NCBI GenBank assembly: GCA_003557125.1
Contig: PWPN01000295.1
Span: 1-20,980, forward strand
Origin: Phycisphaerae bacterium
GTDB lineage: Bacteria > Planctomycetota > Phycisphaerae > UBA1845 > PWPN01
DNA length: 20,980 nucleotides
Reading direction: 5' to 3'
Shown piece by piece: positions 14,847 through 20,980 of the stretch (positions are counted from its first letter, which is position 1; each line of letters starts with the position of its first letter). Under the pieces are notes generated by a model that saw only the letters and a program-made list of their open reading frames with translations, was not told the origin of the DNA and did not search any database. The translations under genes were made by a program, and so were the position numbers.

Positions 14847-16268
14847 TTATTCCGGTAGCCGTTCGATCGCCACAGCCGTCATGTCATCGAGGGGGGCCAG
14901 GCTTCCCGTCGTCTGGTCGATGGCCTCGGCCAGCGAGTCGATCCATGCCGTTGCCGATCTGCGGACATTGCTACGGAAATGCTCGGCGAAGGTGAGGGTT
15001 CCGTTCTGCCGGTCACGCCCTTCGATGATCATATGCTCCAGACCGTCGCTGTAGAGGATGAACTTCTCGCCCGGCTCGAGCTGGATGGTGCAGGTGGGAT
15101 AGGTCTCGTCGGCGAAGACGCCCAGCAGCCCGCCGACGGTCCGCACCTCGGTACACTCTCCGTCGGCTGTGACATGGATCGGGTGCGGGTGCCCCGCGCG
15201 GGCGAACTCGATGCGTCCTGTCCGGGTATCCAGGCGGGCGTAGCATGCGGTGACGAATTGGCAATTGGGCAGATCCTGCTGGGTCAGCTCGCGGTTGAGT
15301 CGCGTCATCACCTGGCCGGGACAGACGAGCGTGTAGCCGTTGTCGCCGATGATTTTGCCGACCACTGCCTGCCGGATGAACATCGTCAGCAGCCCCGCAG
15401 CGATCCCGTGACCGACAGCGTCGGCCACATAGCACCCCAGGTGCGTCTCGTCGAGCCGGCTCACGTCATATGTGTCGCCTGAAACCCATGAGGCAGGCCG
15501 ATAAAGGATCGCGAACCGGTAGTTTCCGATCTCAGGCAGGGCGCGCGGCAGAAAATCCTGCTGAAGCCGACTGGCCAGGCGCAATTCCTGGTCGACTTCG
15601 ACAAACTGCTGGTTGAGTTTCTTGCCGAGTCGCTGCATGACAGCCATGTGCTGATCCAGTTGCCGCAGCAGCGGCTTGTAATCGCGTATCGTCGACAGCC
15701 TTCCCCAGAGTTCGTCGGCCGACAGTTCGGGAGACACCGGGGCCAGTGCATCCCGGCAGGACTGCGGGAGGGTCTCGGGCCGTTCCGTAATCACCAGGCC
15801 GGTGATTCGGTGCGTGCGGAGTGCATCGGCCAGGAGTTCCAGTCCGGTGCGGTAGAGATCGCGTTCGCGTGGGTCGGACTCGCCGTGCGCGCCGTAAGGG
15901 GGACAGACCAGGAGCGTGTCGATCCTGCTCAATAAGTTCGAATCGCAGGCTTTACCGAGGTCGGGCACGTGCAGAAAGGTCACGTCGTGGTTCGCGGCCA
16001 TCTGCGACAGGCACGCCGGCCGATCGTGTTGACCGACGAGCAGCAGGGTAACCCCCCGCGTCGAGGGTTGGGCGATTTGTTCCGATAACTGAGCCAGTGC
16101 GCGGTCCTCCCTGTCATGCGAGGTCGTGCCCGGAGACAGTCGTGCCCGGAGACAGTCGTGCCGGAGACAGTCGTGCCGGAGACAGGTGCCATCGTATGCA
16201 CGCTTTCCCTTTGGTCCATTCGACCTGTCAGGGAGTGCTCTTGAGAACGGCCTTGGGGATTTCGACAT
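14847..16268 (-). CDS. SpoIIE/RsbU-type PP2C serine phosphatase with degenerate receiver-like N-terminus
   Basis: The protein has 473 residues from the ATG at 16268. After an odd N-terminus containing repeat-encoded Cys/Leu/Arg residues (28-48), a receiver-like fold begins (GVTLLLVGQHDR, DTLLVCPPYG, ITGLVITE) that lacks the acidic phosphoacceptor pocket. A coiled linker (QHMAVMQRLGKKLNQQFVEVDQEL) leads to the phosphatase domain: SGDTYD (Asp265, Asp268), VADAVGHGIAAG (Asp283), FARAGHPHP, ILYSDGLEH (Asp408) and PLDDMTAV (Asp461-462). These are metal and catalytic residues of the SpoIIE family, which dephosphorylates anti-sigma antagonists. The start is uncertain: 16268 and 16319 overlap the DUF192 gene. 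A CTG at 16097 has GGGAGG 8 bases upstream. No anti-sigma partner is adjacent. Confidence 0.85.
   Translation of the reverse strand: MSKSPRPFSRALPDRSNGPKGKRAYDGTCLRHDCLRHDCLRARLSPGTTSHDREDRALAQLSEQIAQPSTRGVTLLLVGQHDRPACLSQMAANHDVTFLHVPDLGKACDSNLLSRIDTLLVCPPYGAHGESDPRERDLYRTGLELLADALRTHRITGLVITERPETLPQSCRDALAPVSPELSADELWGRLSTIRDYKPLLRQLDQHMAVMQRLGKKLNQQFVEVDQELRLASRLQQDFLPRALPEIGNYRFAILYRPASWVSGDTYDVSRLDETHLGCYVADAVGHGIAAGLLTMFIRQAVVGKIIGDNGYTLVCPGQVMTRLNRELTQQDLPNCQFVTACYARLDTRTGRIEFARAGHPHPIHVTADGECTEVRTVGGLLGVFADETYPTCTIQLEPGEKFILYSDGLEHMIIEGRDRQNGTLTFAEHFRSNVRRSATAWIDSLAEAIDQTTGSLAPLDDMTAVAIERLPE
16125..16185 (-). repeat. Tandem repeat, four units of 14-16 bp, at the phosphatase gene start
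   Basis: On the + strand cgtgcccggagacagt occurs at 16125-16140 and 16141-16156. One-base-shorter forms lacking one C follow at 16157-16171 (15 bp) and 16172-16185 (14 bp). The array lies between the DUF192 stop and the conserved part of the phosphatase, inside the annotated reading frame if translation starts at 16268. Unit lengths of 16 are not multiples of three. Confidence 0.9.
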
Positions 16269-16830
16269 GATCGCCCGGGCCGATGCCGAGCTTTTCAAAA
16301 AGGCCGGCTCGCACTTCAAGGGCGAACCGTGCCGGCTCGATGGAGGGGTAGGTGCGCGTTTCCAGCGGGGCCATCGTGTACGTCGTGACGATGGTCCCGT
16401 CGTGGCGGAGGTAGGCGATGTCCAGCGGGATGATCGTGTTGTACATCCAGAAGCCCAGCAGGCGGTCGTTTTCGAAGACGAAGAGCATGCCGCGTTCGGC
16501 GCCGTCGGGCAGTCCGTCGTCCGGATCGGGCGGCAGGGGGGCGAGCTTTTCGGCCGGCACCTGCATGAGGCCCCGTTCGCGTTCGGTGTCGGTGGTCGCC
16601 AGCCAGACGTGGAAGGTGTGCCCGTTGATCTGGATGTTGACGGTCGGCATGGCGTCGAGGTCGTTTCGCAGGTTCGGTTGCTGGCCGAGTTTACATCCGC
16701 CGCCGGCCCAGGCCATCGCCAGCATGAGGGCCGTTCCCAGGACGATCACCCGCGTATGCAGGTGGCCCGCTTCGGCGCCGTCCATGACCTGGATGCAGCT
16801 ATCGGGAGGATCGGGCTCGAGAAACGGCAT
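16228..16830 (-). CDS. DUF192-family protein, probable lipoprotein
   Basis: The protein has 200 residues. After a polar N-terminus a hydrophobic stretch (about 26-45) ends in AWAGGGC, a possible lipobox with Cys46. The DUF192 domain spans about 63-197: HVWLATTDTERERGLM, MLFVFENDRLLGFWMYNT, PLDIAYLRHDGTIV and a final GLFEKLGIGPGDHVEI. The family's biochemical role is not established. The frame is open up to 17112, but the ATG at 16830 has GTGGAG 6 bases upstream and lies downstream of a well-spaced promoter. An ATG at 16785 would give a more standard signal peptide. The phosphatase gene begins within or just after its 3' end, so the two are probably cotranscribed. Confidence 0.85.
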   Translation of the reverse strand: MPFLEPDPPDSCIQVMDGAEAGHLHTRVIVLGTALMLAMAWAGGGCKLGQQPNLRNDLDAMPTVNIQINGHTFHVWLATTDTERERGLMQVPAEKLAPLPPDPDDGLPDGAERGMLFVFENDRLLGFWMYNTIIPLDIAYLRHDGTIVTTYTMAPLETRTYPSIEPARFALEVRAGLFEKLGIGPGDHVEIPKAVLKSTP

Positions 16831-17181
16831 AGCGGCTCCACGATACGCGTAGGATCGGCGGGACGTGTTCTCAGGCAGTCCCGAAGCGAAAGTATACGGA
16901 CGGCCGATCATATCGCCAATCCCGTGCGGATGCATGACGATCGCATTTTCGAATGGTACGCATATCGAAGGACAGGGCATTCGCTTGCAGGCTGAAGATG
17001 GATCAACCAGAATGGTTGCGGTGGCGATGGGGTTCGCCCTTAACCGCCGTGGCGGCTCGCTGCGGCTGATGACTCCTGCGAAAATCGACGAAAATCGAAT
17101 TCTCGTGCCCATTTCGTGCTTTTCGTCAGGTGAGGTTATGACCGGGCGGACAGACGATGGCCGATTCGCAAGGAGTCATCA
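16831..17181. other. Divergent intergenic region, DUF192 and antiporter genes
   Basis: No gene is supported in these 351 bases. It contains the DUF192 promoter (16891-16919), a small hairpin ccgcc-gt-ggcgg (17044-17055) and two tandem 10-mers gaaaatcgac/gaaaatcgaa (17080-17099). AAGGAG lies 6 bases before the antiporter ATG. No clear promoter for the antiporter was seen. Confidence 0.5.
16891..16919 (-). promoter_or_regulatory. Promoter for the DUF192-phosphatase unit
   Basis: On the - strand TTGGCG (16919-16914) and TATACT (16896-16891) are separated by exactly 17 bp. The predicted transcript starts about 54 nt before the ATG at 16830 and would also serve the phosphatase gene. Confidence 0.55.
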
Positions 17182-18447
17182 ATGGCTGTCAGCATCGCTG
17201 AAATCATCATCTTGAGTCTTCTGGCGGACTGGGTCTTCCGCCTCATGCGCATCCCCGGCCTCATCGGCATGCTGCTGGTCGGCGTCCTCCTCGGCCCTTA
17301 CGTGCTGGACTATCTCGCTCCCGATCTGCTGGTCATCGGCGCGGACCTGAGGTTGATCGCACTTATCGTGATCCTGCTTCGTGCAGGGTTCGAACTCAGC
17401 CGCGATACCCTGCATCGCGTGGGGGGGCGGGTGCTGCTCCTGGCGTTCATCCCAGCCACCTGCGAAGGCGTCATGATCACGCTGGCAGGGACCTGGTTGC
17501 TGGGATTGTCGCTGCTTGAGTCCGCGATGCTCGGATCGATTCTCGCAGCCGTTTCGCCCGCGGTCGTCGTTCCCGCGATGATCCGGTTCATGAAGGAGCG
17601 CAAGGGGGCGTCCAAGGACATCCCTTCGATGGTCCTGGCTGCTGCCTCCGTGGACGATATCTACGTCATCGTCGCGCACAGCGTGATCGTCGGCCTCTAC
17701 GTCGGGCACCAGGTGAACGTCGTGTGGCAGGTGGTCGGCGTGCCTGTTTCGCTGATATCGGGCATCGTCGTGGGGCTGCTTGTCGGCACATGTCTCTATC
17801 GTCTCTTCGACCGTTTCAATCCGCGCGCCACCAAGCGGGTGCTCATACTCATTGCGTTGTCCGTGATGCTCATTCGTCTCCAGTACCTGCTTGCCGGGTA
17901 CATTCCCTTTGCGGGCCTGGTCTCGGCGATGGCCATCGGTTTCGTGATACTCGAAAAGCGCGAGCACATGGCGCACGAGATATCGGCCAGGCTTGCCAAG
18001 GTCTGGGTCTTCGCGGAGATCATCCTGTTTTCGATGGTCGGTGCGCAGGTGAACGTCGGCGTTGCGTGGCAGGCAGGCCTTGCGGGAATGGCGATCATCG
18101 CGCTGGGGCTCCTGGCACGCGGGGGCGGGGTTATGCTGTGCCTTCTGAGAAGCCGGTTGAATCTCAAAGAAAGGCTGTTCGTCCTGGTGGCCTATTCCCC
18201 GAAAGCGACGGTCCAGGCAGCGATCGGCTCGGCTCCGCTGCTGGCCATGCGTGCGGCCGGCATGGAAACCGGTCCCGGCGAGATCATCCTGGCTGTCGCG
18301 GTGCTGAGTATCGTTCTCACCGCCCCTGCAGGTGCCTGGGCGATCGCGGCCCTCGGGGACCGCGTGCTCGAGGTTGGCCCGGAGGCAGGCAGGGACGCCT
18401 ATGAGGCTGCCATTGAGAGCAGCCCTGACGACGACGACGTTTTGTGA
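17182..18447 (+). CDS. Cation/proton antiporter (CPA superfamily, NhaP-like)
   Basis: This is a 421-residue protein composed almost entirely of hydrophobic segments, consistent with 12-13 membrane helices, plus an acidic tail ending in DDDD. Family features are IPGLIGMLLVGVLLGP near the N-terminus, LAAVSPAVVVPAMIRF (121-136), AASVDDIYVI with the Asp158-Asp159 pair in the ion-binding helix, and SPKATVQAAIG (about 336-346), a loop typical of NhaP-type proteins. Such transporters exchange Na+ or K+ for protons across the inner membrane. The Asp-Asp pair is more typical of electrogenic CPA2 exchangers, whereas many CPA1 members have Asn-Asp. AAGGAG six bases upstream fixes the start. It stands alone; metH follows after a 350-bp gap. 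The transported ion is unknown. Confidence 0.9.
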   Translation: MAVSIAEIIILSLLADWVFRLMRIPGLIGMLLVGVLLGPYVLDYLAPDLLVIGADLRLIALIVILLRAGFELSRDTLHRVGGRVLLLAFIPATCEGVMITLAGTWLLGLSLLESAMLGSILAAVSPAVVVPAMIRFMKERKGASKDIPSMVLAAASVDDIYVIVAHSVIVGLYVGHQVNVVWQVVGVPVSLISGIVVGLLVGTCLYRLFDRFNPRATKRVLILIALSVMLIRLQYLLAGYIPFAGLVSAMAIGFVILEKREHMAHEISARLAKVWVFAEIILFSMVGAQVNVGVAWQAGLAGMAIIALGLLARGGGVMLCLLRSRLNLKERLFVLVAYSPKATVQAAIGSAPLLAMRAAGMETGPGEIILAVAVLSIVLTAPAGAWAIAALGDRVLEVGPEAGRDAYEAAIESSPDDDDVL

Positions 18448-18584
18448 ACCCACATACGTCCTCGTGACACCCTCGTCCTCCGGTTGCGTGTTCTATCGAC
18501 TATCTTCCAATCGCTTGTTGGCCGGTGTTCGTGCTTGCAAGCCGCTTGTCAGTCCAGGAAGGCTGCCCACTCACCGCTGGAACC

Positions 18585-18590
18585 TATAAT
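18585..18590 (+). promoter_or_regulatory. Candidate -10 box (TATAAT) for metH
   Basis: The hexamer is a perfect sigma-70 consensus in an otherwise GC-rich region. The -35 position at 17 bp (18562-18567, gctgcc) is poor, which would fit an activated promoter or a different sigma factor. Confidence 0.4.
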
Positions 18591-18603
18591 GAGAGCGTGA
18601 CTG

Positions 18604-18775
18604 GGAAGCGAGGAGGCGATTCCGCTGGCAAGATGGTGATCGGCGCATTATGATAATAGTAATACATATCTGTAAGGCTGACCCGGCAGGGATCAAGCCT
18701 TGCTTTCCCGGTTGGAATCGCTGTGGAAGAGTACACCAGCGCCAGGGGATGTCGGCAACGACAGACGCCCTGGCG
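18604..18775 (+). ncRNA. Structured metH 5' leader, candidate cis-regulatory RNA
   Basis: Three hairpins are visible. The first, ggaagcg (18604-18610) with cgattcc (18617-18623), displays AGGAGG in its loop and has one mismatch. The second, aaggct (18674-18679) with agcctt (18696-18701), has a 16-nt loop whose ccc and ggg could pair with nearby bases. The third, cgccaggg (18740-18747) with ccctggcg (18768-18775), contains an asymmetric internal loop and an inner tgtcg/cgaca stem capped by a GCAA tetraloop. The third ends 22 nt before the metH ATG, placing it to affect ribosome access. No known riboswitch class was recognised; this is a by-eye fold. Confidence 0.4.
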
Positions 18776-18797
18776 AAGTTGCATGATGGGGATCGCT

Positions 18798-20980
18798 ATG
18801 ACCCGTGATTTCTTGGACACTCTGGATCGCCGCATTCTCGTTTTCGACGGTGCGATGGGGACGAGCGTCCATGCCTGTCACCTCGATTTGTCGGACTTCA
18901 GAGGACTCGAAAACTGTACGGAGATTCTTTGCGAGACTCGGCCGGACGTCGTCCGCGCGATCCATGGACGGTTTCTCGAGGTTGGCTGTGATATCATCGA
19001 GACGAACAGTTTCGGATCCAATGCCATTGTACTGGCCGAGTTCGGCCTGGAAAAAGAGGTTCGCGCACTGAACCGCAAGGCGGCCGAGATCGCCCGCGAT
19101 GCATGCGGTCAATACGCCTCGTCGGACAAGCCGCGTTTCGTGGCCGGTTCGGTCGGCCCGGGGACCCGGCTGGTCAGTCTTCGCCAGACGACGTTCGACG
19201 CGCTGGTCGACAACTATACCGAGCAGATCCGAGGCCTCATGGACGGCGGGATCGATGTGCTGCTGTTCGAAACGTGCCAGGATATCCTGCAGGCCAAGGC
19301 GGGGATCCATGCGGCAGAGCGCGTCTTCGCCGAGTACGGCCGGCGCGTTCCGATCATGGTCCAGGTCACCGTCGAGACGACCGGGACGATGCTCGTCGGG
19401 TCGGACATGGCTGCCGCGTTGACCGCCCTCGATGCGTACCCCCAGGTGCAGGTCATCGGCCTCAACTGTGCGACCGGCCCGCAGGAGATGAGCGAGCACG
19501 TGCGTTTCCTGGGCCGAGCGTGCGACCGGTACCTCAGCATTCAGCCGAACGCAGGCCTGCCGCAGCTCGTCGAAGGCCGACCGCATTATCCGCTGACGCC
19601 CGACGAGCTCGCCCGATGGCTGCGCGATTTCGTCCGCGAGGACGGCGTGAACATCGTCGGGGGTTGCTGCGGCACGACGCCCGAGCATCTCGCCGCGGTC
19701 GTCGAAGCGGTCGAGGGACTCAAGCCCCGTCCGCGGGCAGCCTCGACGCCGGCCAGCGTGTCGAGCTTGTTCCAGTCCGTGCCGATCCGTCAGGACAACA
19801 GCGTCCTGCTCGTCGGCGAGCGGACGAACGCCAACGGCTCGAAGAAATTCCGCGAGATGCTCGCGGCCGACGACCTCGACGGCATGGTCGAACTCGCCAA
19901 GGACCAGGCCCGCCACGGCAGCCATCTCATCGATCTGTGCGTCGCGTACGTCGGGCGCGACGAACGGGCCGACATGGAACGGTTCGTCACGCGCTGTGCG
20001 ACCGAGGTGCCCGTGCCGCTCATGATCGACTCGACCGAGCCGCCGGTCATCGAGGCGGCCCTGAAGCTGGCCGGCGGTAAGTGCATCGTCAACAGCATCA
20101 ATCTCGAAGACGGCGAACAGCGCTGCGGGGAGATCCTCGATCTCTGCCGCACATACGGTGCCGCCGTCGTCGCATTGACGATCGACGAAGAGGGCATGGC
20201 CAAAACGAGCGAGCGCAAAGTGCAGGTCGCCCGCCGACTCTACGAGATCGCCACGAAGCGTTACGGGCTGAGGCCCGGCGACATCCTCTTCGACCCGCTT
20301 ACGTTCACCATCTGCACGGGCAACGTCGAGGACCGCGCGCTCGGTCTCGAAACGCTCCAGGCCATCCGGCGGATCAAGCAGGAGATGCCCGAATCGCACA
20401 TCCTTCTGGGCGTCAGCAACATCAGTTTCGGCGTCAAGGCGCCTGTCCGGCACGTGCTCAACAGCGTCTTTCTGCACTACGCCTTCGAGGTCGGCCTGGA
20501 CGCAGCCATCGTCCACGTGGCCGGCATCGAACCGCTCTACAAGATCGATGAACACCTGCGCGAAGTGGCGCGAAAACTGATTTTCAACGAACGGGCCGAC
20601 ACGCAGGACCCGCTTATCGAGCTCATCAACGCTTTCGGGGACGAAACGCAGGAGAAAGCGCGAAAAGAAGCACCGCCCGCCAGCGTCGAGGAGCGCCTTA
20701 AAAAGCGGATCATCGACGGGAACCGCTCCGGGGTCGAGGCCGATCTCGATACCGCCCTCGCGCACCATGCGCCCCTGGAGATCATCAACACGATTTTGCT
20801 GCCGGGCATGAAGGTCGTCGGCGACCTGTTCGGCTCGGGGCAGATGCAGCTGCCGTTCGTGCTCCAGTCGGCCGAGACGATGAAGACGACCGTCGCTTAC
20901 CTCGAACCGCACATGGACCGCGCATCCGACTCGGACAAGGGCTCGATCGTGCTGGCCACGGTCCGCGGCGACGTGCACGA
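18798..20980 (+). CDS. metH: Cobalamin-dependent methionine synthase, N-terminal 727 residues (3' end outside window)
   Basis: The protein transfers a methyl group from methyltetrahydrofolate via cobalamin to homocysteine. The homocysteine domain (about 5-310) has FDGAMGTSV, IIETNSFGSN and the zinc ligands Cys224 (GLNC) and Cys290-Cys291 (VGGCCGTTP). The pterin-binding domain starts near 332 with LLVGERTNANGSKKF and contains LMIDSTEPPVIEAAL, NSINLEDGE and FDPLTFT. The helical cap domain (about 630-707) has LPFVLQSAETMKTTVAYL. The frame runs off the window in GDVH(D), the start of the DxHxxG cobalamin motif (Asp725, His727). Reactivation-domain presence cannot be judged. ATGs at 18783 and 18786 are also in frame; 18798 is chosen because GGGG lies about 7 bases upstream. 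The gene has a long structured leader. Confidence 0.96.
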   Translation, partial: MTRDFLDTLDRRILVFDGAMGTSVHACHLDLSDFRGLENCTEILCETRPDVVRAIHGRFLEVGCDIIETNSFGSNAIVLAEFGLEKEVRALNRKAAEIARDACGQYASSDKPRFVAGSVGPGTRLVSLRQTTFDALVDNYTEQIRGLMDGGIDVLLFETCQDILQAKAGIHAAERVFAEYGRRVPIMVQVTVETTGTMLVGSDMAAALTALDAYPQVQVIGLNCATGPQEMSEHVRFLGRACDRYLSIQPNAGLPQLVEGRPHYPLTPDELARWLRDFVREDGVNIVGGCCGTTPEHLAAVVEAVEGLKPRPRAASTPASVSSLFQSVPIRQDNSVLLVGERTNANGSKKFREMLAADDLDGMVELAKDQARHGSHLIDLCVAYVGRDERADMERFVTRCATEVPVPLMIDSTEPPVIEAALKLAGGKCIVNSINLEDGEQRCGEILDLCRTYGAAVVALTIDEEGMAKTSERKVQVARRLYEIATKRYGLRPGDILFDPLTFTICTGNVEDRALGLETLQAIRRIKQEMPESHILLGVSNISFGVKAPVRHVLNSVFLHYAFEVGLDAAIVHVAGIEPLYKIDEHLREVARKLIFNERADTQDPLIELINAFGDETQEKARKEAPPASVEERLKKRIIDGNRSGVEADLDTALAHHAPLEIINTILLPGMKVVGDLFGSGQMQLPFVLQSAETMKTTVAYLEPHMDRASDSDKGSIVLATVRGDVH

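Larger units (their letters stand above)
18448..18797 (+). other. Intergenic region and leader of metH
   Basis: No protein gene is supported. The first 140 bp show only a perfect palindrome gcttgcaagc (18533-18542). A perfect TATAAT at 18585-18590 would start RNA near 18597, giving a leader of about 200 nt. The leader contains three hairpins described separately. An AGGAGG at 18611-18616 and the six-codon frame from ATG 18633 are probably not a gene. It does not match a cobalamin, SAM-I or SAH riboswitch as far as I can read. Confidence 0.5.

Noticed and set aside
16125..16185. CRISPR array
   Set aside because: Units are 14-16 bp in direct contact with no spacers, and no cas genes are present.
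16831..17112. N-terminal extension of the DUF192 protein to an ATG at 17112
   Set aside because: A well-spaced promoter (16891-16919) lies within it and the ATG at 16830 has a good SD followed by a plausible lipoprotein signal.
16865..17215. A 116-codon + strand frame overlapping the antiporter start
   Set aside because: It overlaps the well-supported antiporter start out of frame and covers the DUF192 promoter; no SD or family similarity.
18546..18623. Cobalamin riboswitch before metH, suggested by agtccaggaaggctgcc and gggaagc
   Set aside because: The B12-box-like and GGGAAG-like pieces occur in the wrong order, and the CCCGC-ACTG core is missing. The first piece also lies upstream of the TATAAT box.
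18633..18653. Six-codon leader peptide (ATG at 18633) in the metH leader
   Set aside because: The AGGAGG lies about 16 bases upstream, which is too far, and the peptide has no Met or Cys codon run that would suggest attenuation.
18693..20978. A 761-codon - strand frame opposite metH
   Set aside because: The opposite strand encodes an intact MetH with zinc, pterin and cobalamin motifs; the - strand frame has no recognisable domains.

Overview
The window is GC-rich, densely coded bacterial chromosome. Several things point to the Planctomycetota, perhaps a Phycisphaerae-like lineage: a large secreted fibronectin-III/carbohydrate-binding-like protein, a low-complexity secreted protein with a repeat-like helical tail, a SpoIIE-type phosphatase with a degenerate receiver-like region, and dispersed palindromic repeats containing a 'ggcttgtccgcca' core. 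This assignment is inferred from gene content and style. No 16S rRNA or other decisive marker is present, and no phage, transposon, CRISPR array, rRNA or tRNA was seen.

Left part (1-6434, all + strand): the 3' end of a CBS-domain protein; a 62-aa NqrM-like membrane protein; a repeat-bearing spacer; enolase (eno); an FtsB/DivIC-like coiled-coil membrane protein; then a tight psd-pssA-gltX block (phosphatidylserine decarboxylase, phosphatidylserine synthase, glutamyl-tRNA synthetase). psd and pssA overlap in a GTGA junction, which together with CDP-diacylglycerol supply gives the route to phosphatidylethanolamine. The block ends with a second copy of the dispersed repeat and a rho-independent terminator.

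Middle part (6435-16830, all - strand): read in transcription order from the right, a DUF192 lipoprotein-like gene, a SpoIIE/PP2C phosphatase whose start region contains 14-16-bp tandem repeats, a secreted Gly/Arg-rich protein with a helical C-terminus, a membrane-anchored nucleotide-sugar 4,6-dehydratase/epimerase (CapD/WbpM type), a 988-residue secreted multidomain protein (propeller-like region, two Fn3 and two CBM-like domains), and a hexameric-type glutamate dehydrogenase. The dehydratase and the two secreted proteins suggest cell-surface or exopolysaccharide biology, but each has its own leader region, so a single operon is not shown.

Right part (17182-20980, + strand): a cation/proton antiporter of the CPA superfamily with an Asp-Asp motif, then a 350-bp gap with a perfect TATAAT box and a structured leader of about 200 nt, then cobalamin-dependent methionine synthase (metH). 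The window ends inside the B12-binding motif of MetH.

The most interesting items are the possible phase-variable or frame-sensitive repeat tract at the phosphatase start, the metH leader RNA, the 988-aa secreted protein of unknown activity, the nested palindromic dispersed repeats, and the two-membrane-span FtsB-like protein next to eno. No complete new defence or metabolic system could be demonstrated from the sequence alone.
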